A stretch of 64,000 nt of DNA from Sphingomonadales bacterium (GTDB taxonomy: Bacteria > Pseudomonadota > Alphaproteobacteria > Sphingomonadales > Sphingomonadaceae): the NCBI GenBank assembly GCA_004173185.1, contig SEFZ01000019.1, positions 1 to 64,000 of the forward strand, given 5' to 3'. Made by a program: the position numbers and the translations under genes. Every line of letters starts with the position of its first letter. Within the stretch, counting starts at the first letter, position 1. Below are positions 33,629-42,865 of the stretch, piece after piece. The notes beneath the pieces were generated by a model. That model was not told the origin of the DNA. It was given only the letters and a program-made list of their open reading frames with translations, and made no database searches.

Positions 33629-34276
33629 ATGGGCGGGAAAACTGACGAGATCGTAATCGAGGCCTTCAGCGCGCGCTTTCTGCGCGCCTATGGCCGGGTC
33701 GCAGCTTTCGAGGGAGGGTTCTCGAACGACCCAATCGACCGCGGCGGTGCGACCAACCACGGCATCTCACTCCGGTTCTTGCTCGCCGAGGGAAAGATTG
33801 ATCTCGATGAAGACGGCATTGCCGACTTCGATCTCGACATGGATGGCGACATCGATGTCGCCGACATCCGCAAGCTCCAGCCGATAGATGCGCAGATCCT
33901 TTTTCAGCGCTGCTTCTGGAACCGGCTCGGCTGCGGCGACTATCCAGCGCCGCTCGGCGAAGCGATGTTCGACCAGGGCGTCAATGGCGGGCTGGGTGCG
34001 GCGCGGAAGCTTTTGCAACGCGCGATCAACTCGGCATCCGCAGCGTGCCTCGCCTCCAAACCATCTCCGCTGAGCGTGGACGGAGACATCGGTGAAGCGA
34101 CCCGCGAGCGGCTGGCCCGCATCCTGAACACCCCGTGCTGCGGCATGCCTCTGCTGATCGAGTGCTACCGCGAGGAAGCTGCTGATCGCTACCGCGCGAT
34201 CGTTGCGCGCATCCCTTCCCAGGCGAAGTATCTGAAAGGCTGGCTGCGCCGCGCCGAAAGCTTGGGTGCCGCGTGA
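33629..34276 (+). CDS. Endolysin (GH108-type muramidase)
   Basis: A 215-aa protein. The catalytic Glu28 lies in the GH108 signature FEGGFSNDPIDRGGATNHGIS. An insertion DLDEDGIADFDLDMDGDIDVADI looks like two EF-hand/dockerin-type calcium loops, which is unusual in this family. The C-terminal peptidoglycan-binding part includes LGEAMFDQGVNGG and LSVDGDIGEATRERLA. No signal peptide is present, so a holin would be needed. It has no Shine-Dalgarno sequence; the predicted transcription start is at or next to its ATG. Confidence 0.85.
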   Translation: MGGKTDEIVIEAFSARFLRAYGRVAAFEGGFSNDPIDRGGATNHGISLRFLLAEGKIDLDEDGIADFDLDMDGDIDVADIRKLQPIDAQILFQRCFWNRLGCGDYPAPLGEAMFDQGVNGGLGAARKLLQRAINSASAACLASKPSPLSVDGDIGEATRERLARILNTPCCGMPLLIECYREEAADRYRAIVARIPSQAKYLKGWLRRAESLGAA

Positions 34277-34309
34277 TCATCCTCACCTTAGAAAGCGAGG
34301 CGCGGAGCC

Positions 34310-37015
34310 ATGGCTGACGCCTTTGACACGATTCAGCCGAAGAATCTGCCGCTCGCCGCTTCGGTGAACGAAGAAGACTATGTAATTATCCAGTCCCCAG
34401 CAGGCCCACCGGAAAAGTTGCCGGTGTGGAAGCTGGTGGGGAAGCTGCTGCTCACCGGTACGGCGAAAGGTGCGTATGCCGACTTGGCTGCCGATCTGGA
34501 GCACGTCGATAAAACTATTGGCCTGATATTCGCTGATCCCGCTGGTGATGCGAAAAACGGCTGGTATCGCAAGGTAGGAGCTCCAGGGGCCGGGAGCTGG
34601 GCGCGCTTCGACACGCTGTCCAAAAAGGGTGATCCGGGCGGATCGGCGATGGCCATCGGCAGCTTCGATATGTTGCCAACGCTATCGATTCCCGGAGGCA
34701 CGGACCTAATACAGGCGACCGAGTTTTGGCGCGGATCGGGTCGTGGCGGCATGTATCTCGCTTACGATGCGTCAGTCGATGCCGATTTCGTCGCTGCGTG
34801 GCCGTACACCTCCGGCATATCCGCAAATGGCCGTGGCTTTCGCCTGGCCGAAGTTGCGCCCTCGACCGAGCAAATGGGCGTGGTGCACGATGGCGAGACT
34901 GACAATGCCGCGGTTCTGCAGCTCGCTATGAAGTGGTTCCGCGCATTCTCATTCGGCGCTGCCATGCTGATTTGGTCGCCAGGCAATGCCTGCGTTTCAA
35001 CGACCGTGCTCCCGGCGGACGACTTGACGATATCTGCGGCGGATAGCACGTCGCGCATCACCAACACCGCCACGAGCGGCCCGGCCAATTTCAAAGCGCC
35101 GTTCCTCATGGGGAACTGGCATCCAAAGCATTACGGCTACAAGGAAGACCTGCTTGCGTTCGATGCGGGTTCGGTGGCGATTGTGCCGGGTGATACCATC
35201 ACGGGCGCGACAAGTGGCGCGACGGCGGTGGTGTCAGCGCTGCGCAATCAGACCGGAAGCTGGGGCGCAGGCACGGCGGCGGGCACCATATTCGTGGTGC
35301 ACCTCAAGGGTATGTTCCAGGACAATGAAGCGATCAAAGTGGGCGGGGCCAACCGGGCACTGGCCAACGGCGAAAACTATCGCAGTCCGGTCTGGATACG
35401 CCCGTGGATCGATCGCATCGCGCTCGCTCCGATTTCGGGCGGGACAACCAGGATCGAGGACCGCCAGGTCAGATGCTCCGCCGCCGCAGCCGCGACGCTC
35501 ACGGTTGGCAATGTCTATCCGTTGACCAGCAATGGCAGCACCACGCAGGCGGACTCGGGCGAAGTGCTGGAGATCCCCAATGCGCAATCGATCCTGCGGC
35601 TGGAGGCGATCGACATCGATGACGCCGATCAAGCGGTCCTGACGTTTGAATATCCGCTCGACGTGCCGATGGGGGCAACGCCGTGGCTTGTGCGCGTGAA
35701 GGATGGTGAGGCCGGGCATGATCAGTTCGGTCTGCCGATCTGCATCGTGCGCGGCCTGAGCATCTTCGGGCTCAAACTGGACGGGCATGCCAGCCTGGGA
35801 TCGGTGGCGGCTGCGGTATATCAATCCAAATTCGGCGGCTGCGGCGGCGTTGCCGAGATATCGATCCAGTTCAACGCGCTGACACACAGCCAGATCGAGA
35901 ATTTCGAAGGCGAGTTCCTGACCGCCCGCGCAGTGGAAGTGAAGTTCGGGCATCATGACGGATCGATCACCGGGCTTCGGGTGCTCAACCGGCAGACGCT
36001 GACTTCGGCGGTGGGGGTGATTTCGGTAGGTGAAAAGTGCCGCCGTTTTTCCCTGACCAATTTCGAGATCATCGCCCCCAAGCTCAACGCCCCTGCATTC
36101 CAGTTGCAGCCAGGGCAATATTGCCACTTTGCGCACGGCAAGGTGTTCATGCCGAGCGCTACCCAGCCGCCGATCCTGTTCTATGGCGACGAGACCCGCG
36201 CGCTGCGGTTCAGCGGGATAGATGATGTTCGTTTCGTTCATGCCGCCTCGACCAGCATCCTGTTTGGCGGCGGTGCTGAGGTTCCGACCGACTGCTATAT
36301 CACCCGCTGCACCTTCGAAACCAGCGCCGTCGATGTCGAAGGCGAAGGCGAAGACGAAGTCGTTGTCTATGCTCTGGTGATGCTGAGCGGGAAGAATAAC
36401 CGGATTACGGGCAACCGCTTCAACAAGGGCGGCATACTGCTCATCGAGCCCGCTTATGGCAACATCATCGAGGGTAACCAGTCCGATCGTGATTTCGTCG
36501 GGGGAAGCTTTGCCGGATACAATCGCGTCGGCGTCAACTTCAAGGCGGAAGTCGATGTGCAATTGACGCCCTTTGGCTCCAGCGATTTTGGCGGTGTTCG
36601 CGCCAGCGGGATGGGGGCCTGGGCAGACCGCGCCGGTCTGACCATGGAGTGGGACGGTAACCAAGGCATCATTTCGGCGCGCACCCCGGGTGCTTACAAG
36701 CCTGTCGTGTTGCGTGGTGAGGAGATCTTGCTCGGCGATGGCGCAGGAAACTACATCGTCATGCAGGCGGGCTTGTTCGCGCCGGTGATCGCGGGCGGTG
36801 CTGATTTGGGTAGCACGGCGTTCCCGTTCAGAGAGGCGCACGCCATCCAGCTATTCGGCACCTATCTGGGCAGCGCAGCTTCCCCATTCACCCGAGCCTT
36901 CATCAACTATCCGGAATACGCTGACGATGCGGCAGCGATTTTGGACGGTCTCCCGAACCTCCAGCCGTATCGCAGAGTCAGCGATCACGTCCTCGTGCAG
37001 CTGGTGATCCCATGA
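34310..37015 (+). CDS. Tailspike-like beta-helix protein
   Basis: A 901-aa protein. The first ~110 residues (QPKNLPLAASVNEEDYVIIQSPAG, KNGWYRKVGAPGAGSW) look like a virion-attachment/linker part. Residues ~150-700 are a long beta-rich region with pectate-lyase-fold-like turns (HDGETDNAAVLQLAMKWF, NNRITGNRFNKGGILLIEPAYGNIIEGNQ), typical of tailspikes that bind or cleave surface polysaccharide. The C-terminus has a short duplicated motif (LGSTAFPF, LGSAASPF). Its place in the lysis block, away from tail genes, is unusual. The substrate is unknown. Confidence 0.72.
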   Translation: MADAFDTIQPKNLPLAASVNEEDYVIIQSPAGPPEKLPVWKLVGKLLLTGTAKGAYADLAADLEHVDKTIGLIFADPAGDAKNGWYRKVGAPGAGSWARFDTLSKKGDPGGSAMAIGSFDMLPTLSIPGGTDLIQATEFWRGSGRGGMYLAYDASVDADFVAAWPYTSGISANGRGFRLAEVAPSTEQMGVVHDGETDNAAVLQLAMKWFRAFSFGAAMLIWSPGNACVSTTVLPADDLTISAADSTSRITNTATSGPANFKAPFLMGNWHPKHYGYKEDLLAFDAGSVAIVPGDTITGATSGATAVVSALRNQTGSWGAGTAAGTIFVVHLKGMFQDNEAIKVGGANRALANGENYRSPVWIRPWIDRIALAPISGGTTRIEDRQVRCSAAAAATLTVGNVYPLTSNGSTTQADSGEVLEIPNAQSILRLEAIDIDDADQAVLTFEYPLDVPMGATPWLVRVKDGEAGHDQFGLPICIVRGLSIFGLKLDGHASLGSVAAAVYQSKFGGCGGVAEISIQFNALTHSQIENFEGEFLTARAVEVKFGHHDGSITGLRVLNRQTLTSAVGVISVGEKCRRFSLTNFEIIAPKLNAPAFQLQPGQYCHFAHGKVFMPSATQPPILFYGDETRALRFSGIDDVRFVHAASTSILFGGGAEVPTDCYITRCTFETSAVDVEGEGEDEVVVYALVMLSGKNNRITGNRFNKGGILLIEPAYGNIIEGNQSDRDFVGGSFAGYNRVGVNFKAEVDVQLTPFGSSDFGGVRASGMGAWADRAGLTMEWDGNQGIISARTPGAYKPVVLRGEEILLGDGAGNYIVMQAGLFAPVIAGGADLGSTAFPFREAHAIQLFGTYLGSAASPFTRAFINYPEYADDAAAILDGLPNLQPYRRVSDHVLVQLVIP

Positions 37016-37743
37016 GGGCCGCAGGGGGCGGCTGGACCGGCGCGCCGATTTCGGTGGCGGCTTGGGCCGTGCAGATGCTCGGCCCGCTGCTCAACGGTTA
37101 TTGGGACGCGGCAGCGGCGGACACGCTCGATCTTAGCGGCGATACCGTGACCGCGTGGCGCGATCAGGTCTCCGGCTTGGTGCTGACGGGGATCGGTTCG
37201 CCGGCCTTTGCCAATTCGGGCGGCGTCCCGCGCATCGAGCTGGATGGCATTGGCGATGGTTTTGAGCTGCCGAACCCGCCTTTCCCGATCGGCAATGCGC
37301 CGAGCGAGACTTGGGCGCTGGTGCGGCAGGATGCGATTGCGGGCGACGATGCAAGCGTGCGCACCGCCATCGGCTATGGCGGCCCCGGCACCGGCCGGCG
37401 CATCGATCGCGCGGTGAATGGCGGCGTCAACAGCACATGGGGCGTTTCGGCCAGCACGGTGGCCGCCAACCTTTCGACCGATATGAGCGGGCTTCATCTG
37501 CTGCGGCTGGCAGTGAGCGCCAACGCCGTGAGCATCGGGGTGGACCGGGATGCGGTTGTCTCGAAAGCGACGATGCCGGCCACGGCGGGCACGCGGTTGC
37601 GCGTGGGCGCGAACCCCGGCCCGGATACGCCCAATCAGTTCTGGCACGGCGCGATCATCGCGGTGCTGAACACGCAACCGCTATCCCCGTACCACGTCAC
37701 GAGGATGCGCCAGTTCGCTGATCTGCGGATGGGGCTGGCGTGA
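37012..37743 (+). CDS. LamG-like/lectin-fold phage protein
   Basis: A 243-aa protein whose start overlaps the tailspike stop (ATGA). The pattern GYWDAAAADTLDLSGDTVTAWRDQVSG and the beta-rich remainder with FWHGAIIAVLNTQPLS resemble concanavalin/LamG-like sugar-binding modules. It probably works with the tailspike in binding the host surface. No catalytic residues are evident. Assignment rests on fold-like patterns only. Confidence 0.58.
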   Translation: MRAAGGGWTGAPISVAAWAVQMLGPLLNGYWDAAAADTLDLSGDTVTAWRDQVSGLVLTGIGSPAFANSGGVPRIELDGIGDGFELPNPPFPIGNAPSETWALVRQDAIAGDDASVRTAIGYGGPGTGRRIDRAVNGGVNSTWGVSASTVAANLSTDMSGLHLLRLAVSANAVSIGVDRDAVVSKATMPATAGTRLRVGANPGPDTPNQFWHGAIIAVLNTQPLSPYHVTRMRQFADLRMGLA

Positions 37744-37823
37744 TGCAGAGCCGTTCGCCTGGTATTTGTGCCCGCATGCGAGCCGACATGCGCCAGCCCG
37801 GCAGATTGAGGAGCGGCGCGTGA
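37743..37823 (+). CDS. Possible 26-aa bridging ORF
   Basis: A tiny frame that starts in TGATG with the lectin-like gene and ends in GTGA with the holin-like gene. It is rich in Arg and Met, with no recognisable motif. It may simply carry ribosomes to the next start. Confidence 0.35.
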   Translation: MQSRSPGICARMRADMRQPGRLRSGA

Positions 37824-38281
37824 TCGGTGCAGCCAATCTCGATACGGTCAAGGCGCAGTTCGTGGTGCCACTGGTGGCGGCGCTCAGCTCTGGCGCCGGC
37901 AGTTCGTTGACCGTGCGCGGACCGGAATTCGTTGTAATCGCCGGTGTCACGGTTCCGTTGTTTTCAGCAGTGACCGGCGTGGTGGGCGTGGGGCTGGGTC
38001 TATGGCTTGCGCCTTCTCGCGCTGTTGCCCTCGGAGGTGGCCGCCTGATCGGGCTGACGCTCGCACTGATAGCGATCATCTTGTGCAGTGTTATCACCAC
38101 AGGACAGCAGCCCCTGGTGGCGATCAGCTGGGGCATTGGTTTGGGCTTCTCCGGCTTGCCCGTTGCTGAGACGCTCGGCGCTCAGGCGAAGGCCGGCGTG
38201 AAGGCTCTCATCGACGTTTCAATCGCGATAGCTGCGGCAAAGGCCGGCGTCAGAAAGACCAAGGAAACCGACGATGTCTGA
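37820..38281 (+). CDS. Putative holin (multi-span membrane protein)
   Basis: A 153-aa protein with about three hydrophobic spans (FVVIAGVTVPLFSAVTGVVGVGLGLWLA, LIGLTLALIAIILCSVITT, LVAISWGIGLGFSGLPV) and a charged tail KAGVRKTKETDDV. Length, topology and position after the endolysin and before the DUF2730 gene fit a holin. GTG at 37820 has GAGGAG 6 nt upstream. The family itself is not identified. Confidence 0.6.
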   Translation: MIGAANLDTVKAQFVVPLVAALSSGAGSSLTVRGPEFVVIAGVTVPLFSAVTGVVGVGLGLWLAPSRAVALGGGRLIGLTLALIAIILCSVITTGQQPLVAISWGIGLGFSGLPVAETLGAQAKAGVKALIDVSIAIAAAKAGVRKTKETDDV

Positions 38282-38660
38282 TTATCTCCAGCTCGCTATC
38301 GCTGCCGCGATCGTGATTGCCGTCTTCTACTCGGTGCACCGCCATGGACGGGGCAACCCGGAAGGCACGGGCGCGCTCGATAGGCGTATGCAGAAGGTCG
38401 AGCAGACGCTCAAAGGATGCGCGACGCGCGGCTCGCTGGATTTACTCGCCGAGCAGGTGCGAAACCTAGAAGCGCATGCAGCGTCCAGCGGCGAGGTCGC
38501 GGCGATCGAGGGCAAGATCAACTTGGCGCGCGCCGAGATCCAGGGCGTCCGCGACCTGATGAGCGAGCGCATCTCGGGCGTGGCGGCATCCGCGAAGCGC
38601 ACCGAAGAAGGCGTGCAGCGGATCGAGAAGTTCTTCCTCGAAGCAGGGATGCAGCGGTGA
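38274..38660 (+). CDS. DUF2730-family phage protein
   Basis: A 128-aa protein with an N-terminal membrane span (LQLAIAAAIVIAVFYSV) and a long coiled coil (LDLLAEQVRNLEAHAASSGEVAAIEGKINLARAEIQGVRDLMSERI), the DUF2730 layout found in Mu-like phages between lysis and terminase genes. It may be a spanin- or lysis-linked factor; its role is not proven. It overlaps the holin-like gene by 8 bp. Confidence 0.78.
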   Translation: MSDYLQLAIAAAIVIAVFYSVHRHGRGNPEGTGALDRRMQKVEQTLKGCATRGSLDLLAEQVRNLEAHAASSGEVAAIEGKINLARAEIQGVRDLMSERISGVAASAKRTEEGVQRIEKFFLEAGMQR

Positions 38661-38962
38661 CCCACTATTCCGAACATCTCGATGCCAACCGGCGTCTCGC
38701 GATCCTGAAGCTGCTGATCGAGGATTGCGGCACTTCTAACGACAGCGTGCTTGAGCTCGCTCTCCGCGAGATCGGCCATCGCAAGGAACTCGATCGCACA
38801 GCCGTGCGCCGTCTGGTCACTGAACTGGAGGAGCGCGCCTGCGTTACCAGCGAGATCGTGCGCGGCGTCGTGATGGTGGTGAAGATCACCCAGCGCGGGC
38901 GCATGGCGGCGGTTGGCGACGTGTCGATCGACGGGATCGCAAGCCCCTTTGCGGGCCTCTGA
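38657..38962 (+). CDS. Mu gp26-like winged-helix protein (VpaChn25_0724 family)
   Basis: A 101-aa protein: HLDANRRLAILKLLIEDCGTSNDSVLELALREIG, then LDRTAVRRLVTELEERACV and a C-terminal ITQRGRMAAVGDV. This is the winged-helix pattern of the small protein always found upstream of the DUF3486 gene in Mu-like phages. It probably binds DNA in packaging or regulation. GTG start in a GTGA overlap. Confidence 0.75.
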   Translation: MTHYSEHLDANRRLAILKLLIEDCGTSNDSVLELALREIGHRKELDRTAVRRLVTELEERACVTSEIVRGVVMVVKITQRGRMAAVGDVSIDGIASPFAGL

Positions 38963-39528
38963 TGACGCGCGCCCGGCATCGGCCGTCATCGATCGACCGC
39001 CTCAATCCCGAGATCAAGGATCTGATCGGCAAGCTGCGGATCGACTTTGGCTGGACGATTGACGAAATTTTGTCGCGCTTGCGGGAGCTTGGTCAGGGCG
39101 AAGTTTCACGCTCGGCGCTTGGCCGACACGTCAAGTCGATCGAGGAAGTCGGCGCGCAGCTGCGCCTGGCGCGCGAGACGGCGCAGGCACTGGTCAGCCA
39201 GGTCGGTGAAGGCAATGAAGATCGCATCACTGAGTTGAACCTCGAACTCGCCCAGGCGGGTATTCTGCGCATTCTCACCGCGACTGACGATGAGGGCGAC
39301 GGTCAGCCGGTCACACTCGGCCCGAAAGAGATGGCCCTGGTAACGAAGGCCATCCAGCAGGCGGCCGGCGCGCGGAAGACAAACACAGAGCTTATTCTGA
39401 GAACCCGACAAGAGGCCGCGAAGGCAGCTGCGAAGGCCGTGGATGACTTTGCCAAGGACAAGTCGGCAGGGCTCACGAAGGAGACCGTGGACGAGATCAA
39501 GAAGCGCATCATGGGAATCGCGGCCTGA
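38962..39528 (+). CDS. DUF3486 protein, predicted small terminase subunit (gp27-like)
   Basis: A 188-aa protein with an N-terminal HTH (SIDRLNPEIKDLIGKLRIDFGWTIDEILSRLRELGQGEVSRSALGRHVKSIEEVG) and a long helical C-terminal part ending DEIKKRIMGIAA. This is the DUF3486 architecture upstream of the Mu terminase large subunit; it should recognise packaging DNA. Starts overlap on both sides. Confidence 0.85.
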   Translation: MTRARHRPSSIDRLNPEIKDLIGKLRIDFGWTIDEILSRLRELGQGEVSRSALGRHVKSIEEVGAQLRLARETAQALVSQVGEGNEDRITELNLELAQAGILRILTATDDEGDGQPVTLGPKEMALVTKAIQQAAGARKTNTELILRTRQEAAKAAAKAVDDFAKDKSAGLTKETVDEIKKRIMGIAA

Positions 39529-41198
39529 TGGCCCTTACCACGGATCAGCTAGAGCGCATGATCGGCGAAGGCGTGCCCGTGTCCGAAGAGGACTGGGCTG
39601 CATTTCGGGCAGCATCGCGCCAGCAGTTGCCGGACGGGCTGACGGGCAAGGAATTGCCGGACGTCTTGATGACGTTTCAAAAAGAGCTCCTGGCTTCGAC
39701 TTCGAAGTATTCGGTGACGGTGGCGGACAAGGCGCGGCGCACCGGAGCAACTTGGGCGATCGGCGGCGATGCCGTGCTTACCGCTGGCTCGGCCGCGACG
39801 GCTGGCGGCATGGACGTCCTTTATATCGGCTACAATCTCGATATGGCGCGGGAGTTCATCGACACCTGCGCGATGTGGGCCAAGGCGTTTATGCCGGCAT
39901 GCAGCGAGGTCGGTGAGTTCCTGTTCCACGACGCCGGCATCGATGGCGCCGAGGATAAACATATCCAGGCGTTCCGCATTCGCTTCGCATCTGGCTTCGA
40001 GATCTGCGCGCTCTCCAGCCGGCCGCGCTCGCTGCGGGGCCGCCAGGGCTACGTCATTCTCGACGAGTTCGCGTTCCATGATGATCCCGAAGGCCTGCTC
40101 AAGGCCTGCATGGCGCTGCTGATCTGGGGCGGGAAGATCCTCGTGATCTCGACGCACAATGGCGCCGACAATCCGTTCAACCTTCTCATACAGGATATCC
40201 GCAAGGGCGAACTCGGTGACGATGCCAATGTCGTGCGCTGCACCTTCGACGATGCGGTGCGCGACGGGCTCTACGAGCGCGTCTGCCTGCGCAAGGGGAT
40301 CGAATGGACCGCCGAGGGCGAGGCGAAGTGGCGTGCCAGTATCCGCAAGATCTACCGCGCCAACGCCGAGGAAGAGCTTGACTGCGTGCCAGCCCAGGGC
40401 AGCGGCGTCTATCTCAGCCGGATGCTGCTAGAGGCATGCACGGTTCCGCCCGACAAGGTGTTTGTGTTGAAGTGTCCCTCGGGCTTCGAGCTGCGGGAGG
40501 AACGCAGCCGGCTGGATTATGTACAATCGTGGCTAGAGCAGAACGTCGGGCCTGAGCTCGAAGGCCTCGATGTGCGACTCCAGCATGCATTTGGCCAGGA
40601 CTTCGCCCGGAGCGGCGATGCGTCGATCTATGTGCCACTTGTGATCGAGCCCGATCTGACCAGGCGCGCGCCGTTCGTGATCGAAATGCGCAACGTGCCC
40701 TTCGAGCAGCAAAAGCAAATCCTGATCTGGGTGACCGAGCGGCTTCCTCGCTTCATCGGCGGCAAGATCGATGCGACTGGCAATGGCGGCTTCCTTGGTG
40801 AAGTCGCTGTCCAGCGGTTCGGACCGAGCCTGATCGAGGCGGTCAAGCTCAGCCAGGCATGGTACGCCGAATGGATGCCGAAGATGAAAACCGGCATCGA
40901 AGACCGCAAGCTCCTGTTCCCTGCCAACGATAACCTCGTCTCGGACCTGCGCCAGGTGCGCCTCGTGCGCGGTATCCCGATGGTGCCGCAAGGCGTGAAG
41001 AACGAGGGCACCGATGGACTTTCGCGCCATGGAGACTTTGCGCCGGCACTCGCCCTGGCCAACGCTGCGTCGTTCAACAGTGCCCAGGTCATCGCTTACT
41101 ACCCGGTCGGCCGCGAAGCAGCTGATCGCCGCGACCCCAACCGCCGCCATGCCGAGGACACCCGATCGCGCGGGCGCTTCGGACGCGGCACTTTTTGA
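39528..41198 (+). CDS. Terminase large subunit (gp28-like)
   Basis: A 556-aa packaging ATPase-nuclease. It has a degenerate Walker A around DKARRTGATWA and Walker B YVILDEF (Asp179, Glu180). The coupling motif is ILVISTHNG, and nuclease acidic residues include those in GKIDATGNGG. It cuts and pumps phage DNA into proheads; in Mu-like phages it packages from the left end with host DNA attached. Confidence 0.92.
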   Translation: MALTTDQLERMIGEGVPVSEEDWAAFRAASRQQLPDGLTGKELPDVLMTFQKELLASTSKYSVTVADKARRTGATWAIGGDAVLTAGSAATAGGMDVLYIGYNLDMAREFIDTCAMWAKAFMPACSEVGEFLFHDAGIDGAEDKHIQAFRIRFASGFEICALSSRPRSLRGRQGYVILDEFAFHDDPEGLLKACMALLIWGGKILVISTHNGADNPFNLLIQDIRKGELGDDANVVRCTFDDAVRDGLYERVCLRKGIEWTAEGEAKWRASIRKIYRANAEEELDCVPAQGSGVYLSRMLLEACTVPPDKVFVLKCPSGFELREERSRLDYVQSWLEQNVGPELEGLDVRLQHAFGQDFARSGDASIYVPLVIEPDLTRRAPFVIEMRNVPFEQQKQILIWVTERLPRFIGGKIDATGNGGFLGEVAVQRFGPSLIEAVKLSQAWYAEWMPKMKTGIEDRKLLFPANDNLVSDLRQVRLVRGIPMVPQGVKNEGTDGLSRHGDFAPALALANAASFNSAQVIAYYPVGREAADRRDPNRRHAEDTRSRGRFGRGTF

Positions 41199-41206
41199 GT
41201 ACCGAC

Positions 41207-42865
41207 ATGGCTGACCGTCCGCCCGCCCTCATCGACACCCATGGCCGCCCGTTGCGCCGAGAGGAGCTGACGCGCGAGATCGCCGCGCCGAGCACCATGG
41301 GTGTGCGCTCGATCCTTTCCGGGCATCCCGCCCAGGGTCTTACGCCGCAGAAGCTGGCGCGCCTGTTGCGCGATGCCGAGCAGGGCGACCCGCTCGCTTA
41401 TCTCGAACTAGCGGAGGAGATGGAGGAGAAGGACCCCCATTACCTCGCAGTTCTCAGCACGCGTAAGCGCCAGGTGGCGCAGCTGCCGGTCACCGTCGTG
41501 GCGGCCGGCGATAGCGAAGAGGAAAAGGACGACGCGCAGCTGGTCCGCGACTGGCTCGATCGAGATCTGCTCGAAGCGGAGCTGTTCGATATTCTCGACG
41601 CCATGGGCAAAGGCTATAGCGCGACCGAGATGATATGGGATCTCGGGCCGGATCTCTGGCAGCCCAACGCTCTGAAATGGCGAGATCCTCGCTACTTCGA
41701 ATGGGATCGGGTGACCGGCGAGGAGTTGTTGCTGCGCGACATCAACGGTCCGCAGTCGCTGCCCGGGTTCAAGTTCATCGTTCACGTTCACCAGGCGAAG
41801 TCGGGCTTGCCCGTTCGCGGCGGCCTCGCTCGCGTCATCGCGTGGGGCTATATGTTCAAGAACTATGCGATCAAGGATTGGGTTACCTTCCTTGAAACCT
41901 ACGGCATGCCGATGCGCATCGGGCGCTATGAGAACGGTACCAGCGAGCCTGATATTCAGCTCCTCAAGGATGCTCTCGCCGATCTCGGTTCCGACGCCGC
42001 AGCCGCGTTCCCGAAGTCCATGGACATCACCTTCGAGAACACCACTGCCGGCAGTACGCCCGAAGCGCTCTGGCAGAAGAAAGCCGAGTATGTAGATTCG
42101 CAGGTATCCAAGGCGGTGCTTGGGCAGACCGGCACCACCGATATGAAGTCAGGCGGCCTCGGTGATGGCGGCAACAAGGTCCATGATCGCGTGGCGGGTG
42201 ATATCGAGCGTGCCGATGCGAAGATGCTTGCCGCCACACTCAACCGCGACTTCGTGCCCGCTTACGTTATGCTCAATCGTGGGCCGCGCAGGAAATATCC
42301 GCGCATCCGTATTGGTCGTGAAGATGCCTGCGACATTGGCCAGATGATCACCAATGCCGGAAAGCTTGCAGCATTGGGCGTCGAGATCGATGGCGAGCCG
42401 CTGCGGGAGATGGCTGGTCTTCAAGCACCCGCAGAGGGCGGGATCGTTCTGCGCGCAGCGATAGTTTCTGAACCCGCCGAATTTCCGCCCGTAAAGGCCG
42501 CTAAGGCCCCAGAAGGTAAAAGCCCCGCCGCAGCGACGGCAAGCGCCCTCTCACGACCTCTCAGGGGGCTTCCGGTGGACGCGGAGGGCATAGCGTCGGG
42601 TATTAATTCACCCGCACGTTCGGAGCCCGACCCGATCGACGTGGCGACTGACGAATCTCTTGCCGATTGGGAGTTGCTTGCCGAGCCGGTGTTTGCGCCG
42701 ATCGAGCGGCTTGCTCGGGATGCGGGCAGCCTAGAGGAACTGCGCGACGGGCTTATCTCGTCGATCGCCAGCATGGATGCCACGCAGCTGGTCGAGGCGC
42801 TCGCTCGCGGCATGTTCGCGGCTCGCCTTGCGGGCGATGCCGATGCACGGCCGAACGCGGGATGA
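41207..42865 (+). CDS. Portal protein (DUF935, gp29-like)
   Basis: A 552-aa portal of the DUF935 family. Markers are LTPQKLARLLRDAEQGDPLAYLELAEEMEEKDPHYLAVLSTRKRQV, then WVTFLETYGMPMRIGRYENG and QVSKAVLGQTGTTD. The C-terminal ~130 residues are variable. The ATG at 41207 is used; an in-frame TTG at 41195 overlaps the terminase stop and would add four residues. It forms the dodecameric DNA gate of the head. Confidence 0.9.
   Translation: MADRPPALIDTHGRPLRREELTREIAAPSTMGVRSILSGHPAQGLTPQKLARLLRDAEQGDPLAYLELAEEMEEKDPHYLAVLSTRKRQVAQLPVTVVAAGDSEEEKDDAQLVRDWLDRDLLEAELFDILDAMGKGYSATEMIWDLGPDLWQPNALKWRDPRYFEWDRVTGEELLLRDINGPQSLPGFKFIVHVHQAKSGLPVRGGLARVIAWGYMFKNYAIKDWVTFLETYGMPMRIGRYENGTSEPDIQLLKDALADLGSDAAAAFPKSMDITFENTTAGSTPEALWQKKAEYVDSQVSKAVLGQTGTTDMKSGGLGDGGNKVHDRVAGDIERADAKMLAATLNRDFVPAYVMLNRGPRRKYPRIRIGREDACDIGQMITNAGKLAALGVEIDGEPLREMAGLQAPAEGGIVLRAAIVSEPAEFPPVKAAKAPEGKSPAAATASALSRPLRGLPVDAEGIASGINSPARSEPDPIDVATDESLADWELLAEPVFAPIERLARDAGSLEELRDGLISSIASMDATQLVEALARGMFAARLAGDADARPNAG

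Noticed and set aside
35234-36841. A 535-codon minus-strand frame opposite the tailspike gene
   Set aside because: Antisense shadow; no family resemblance and no operon context on that strand within the phage.
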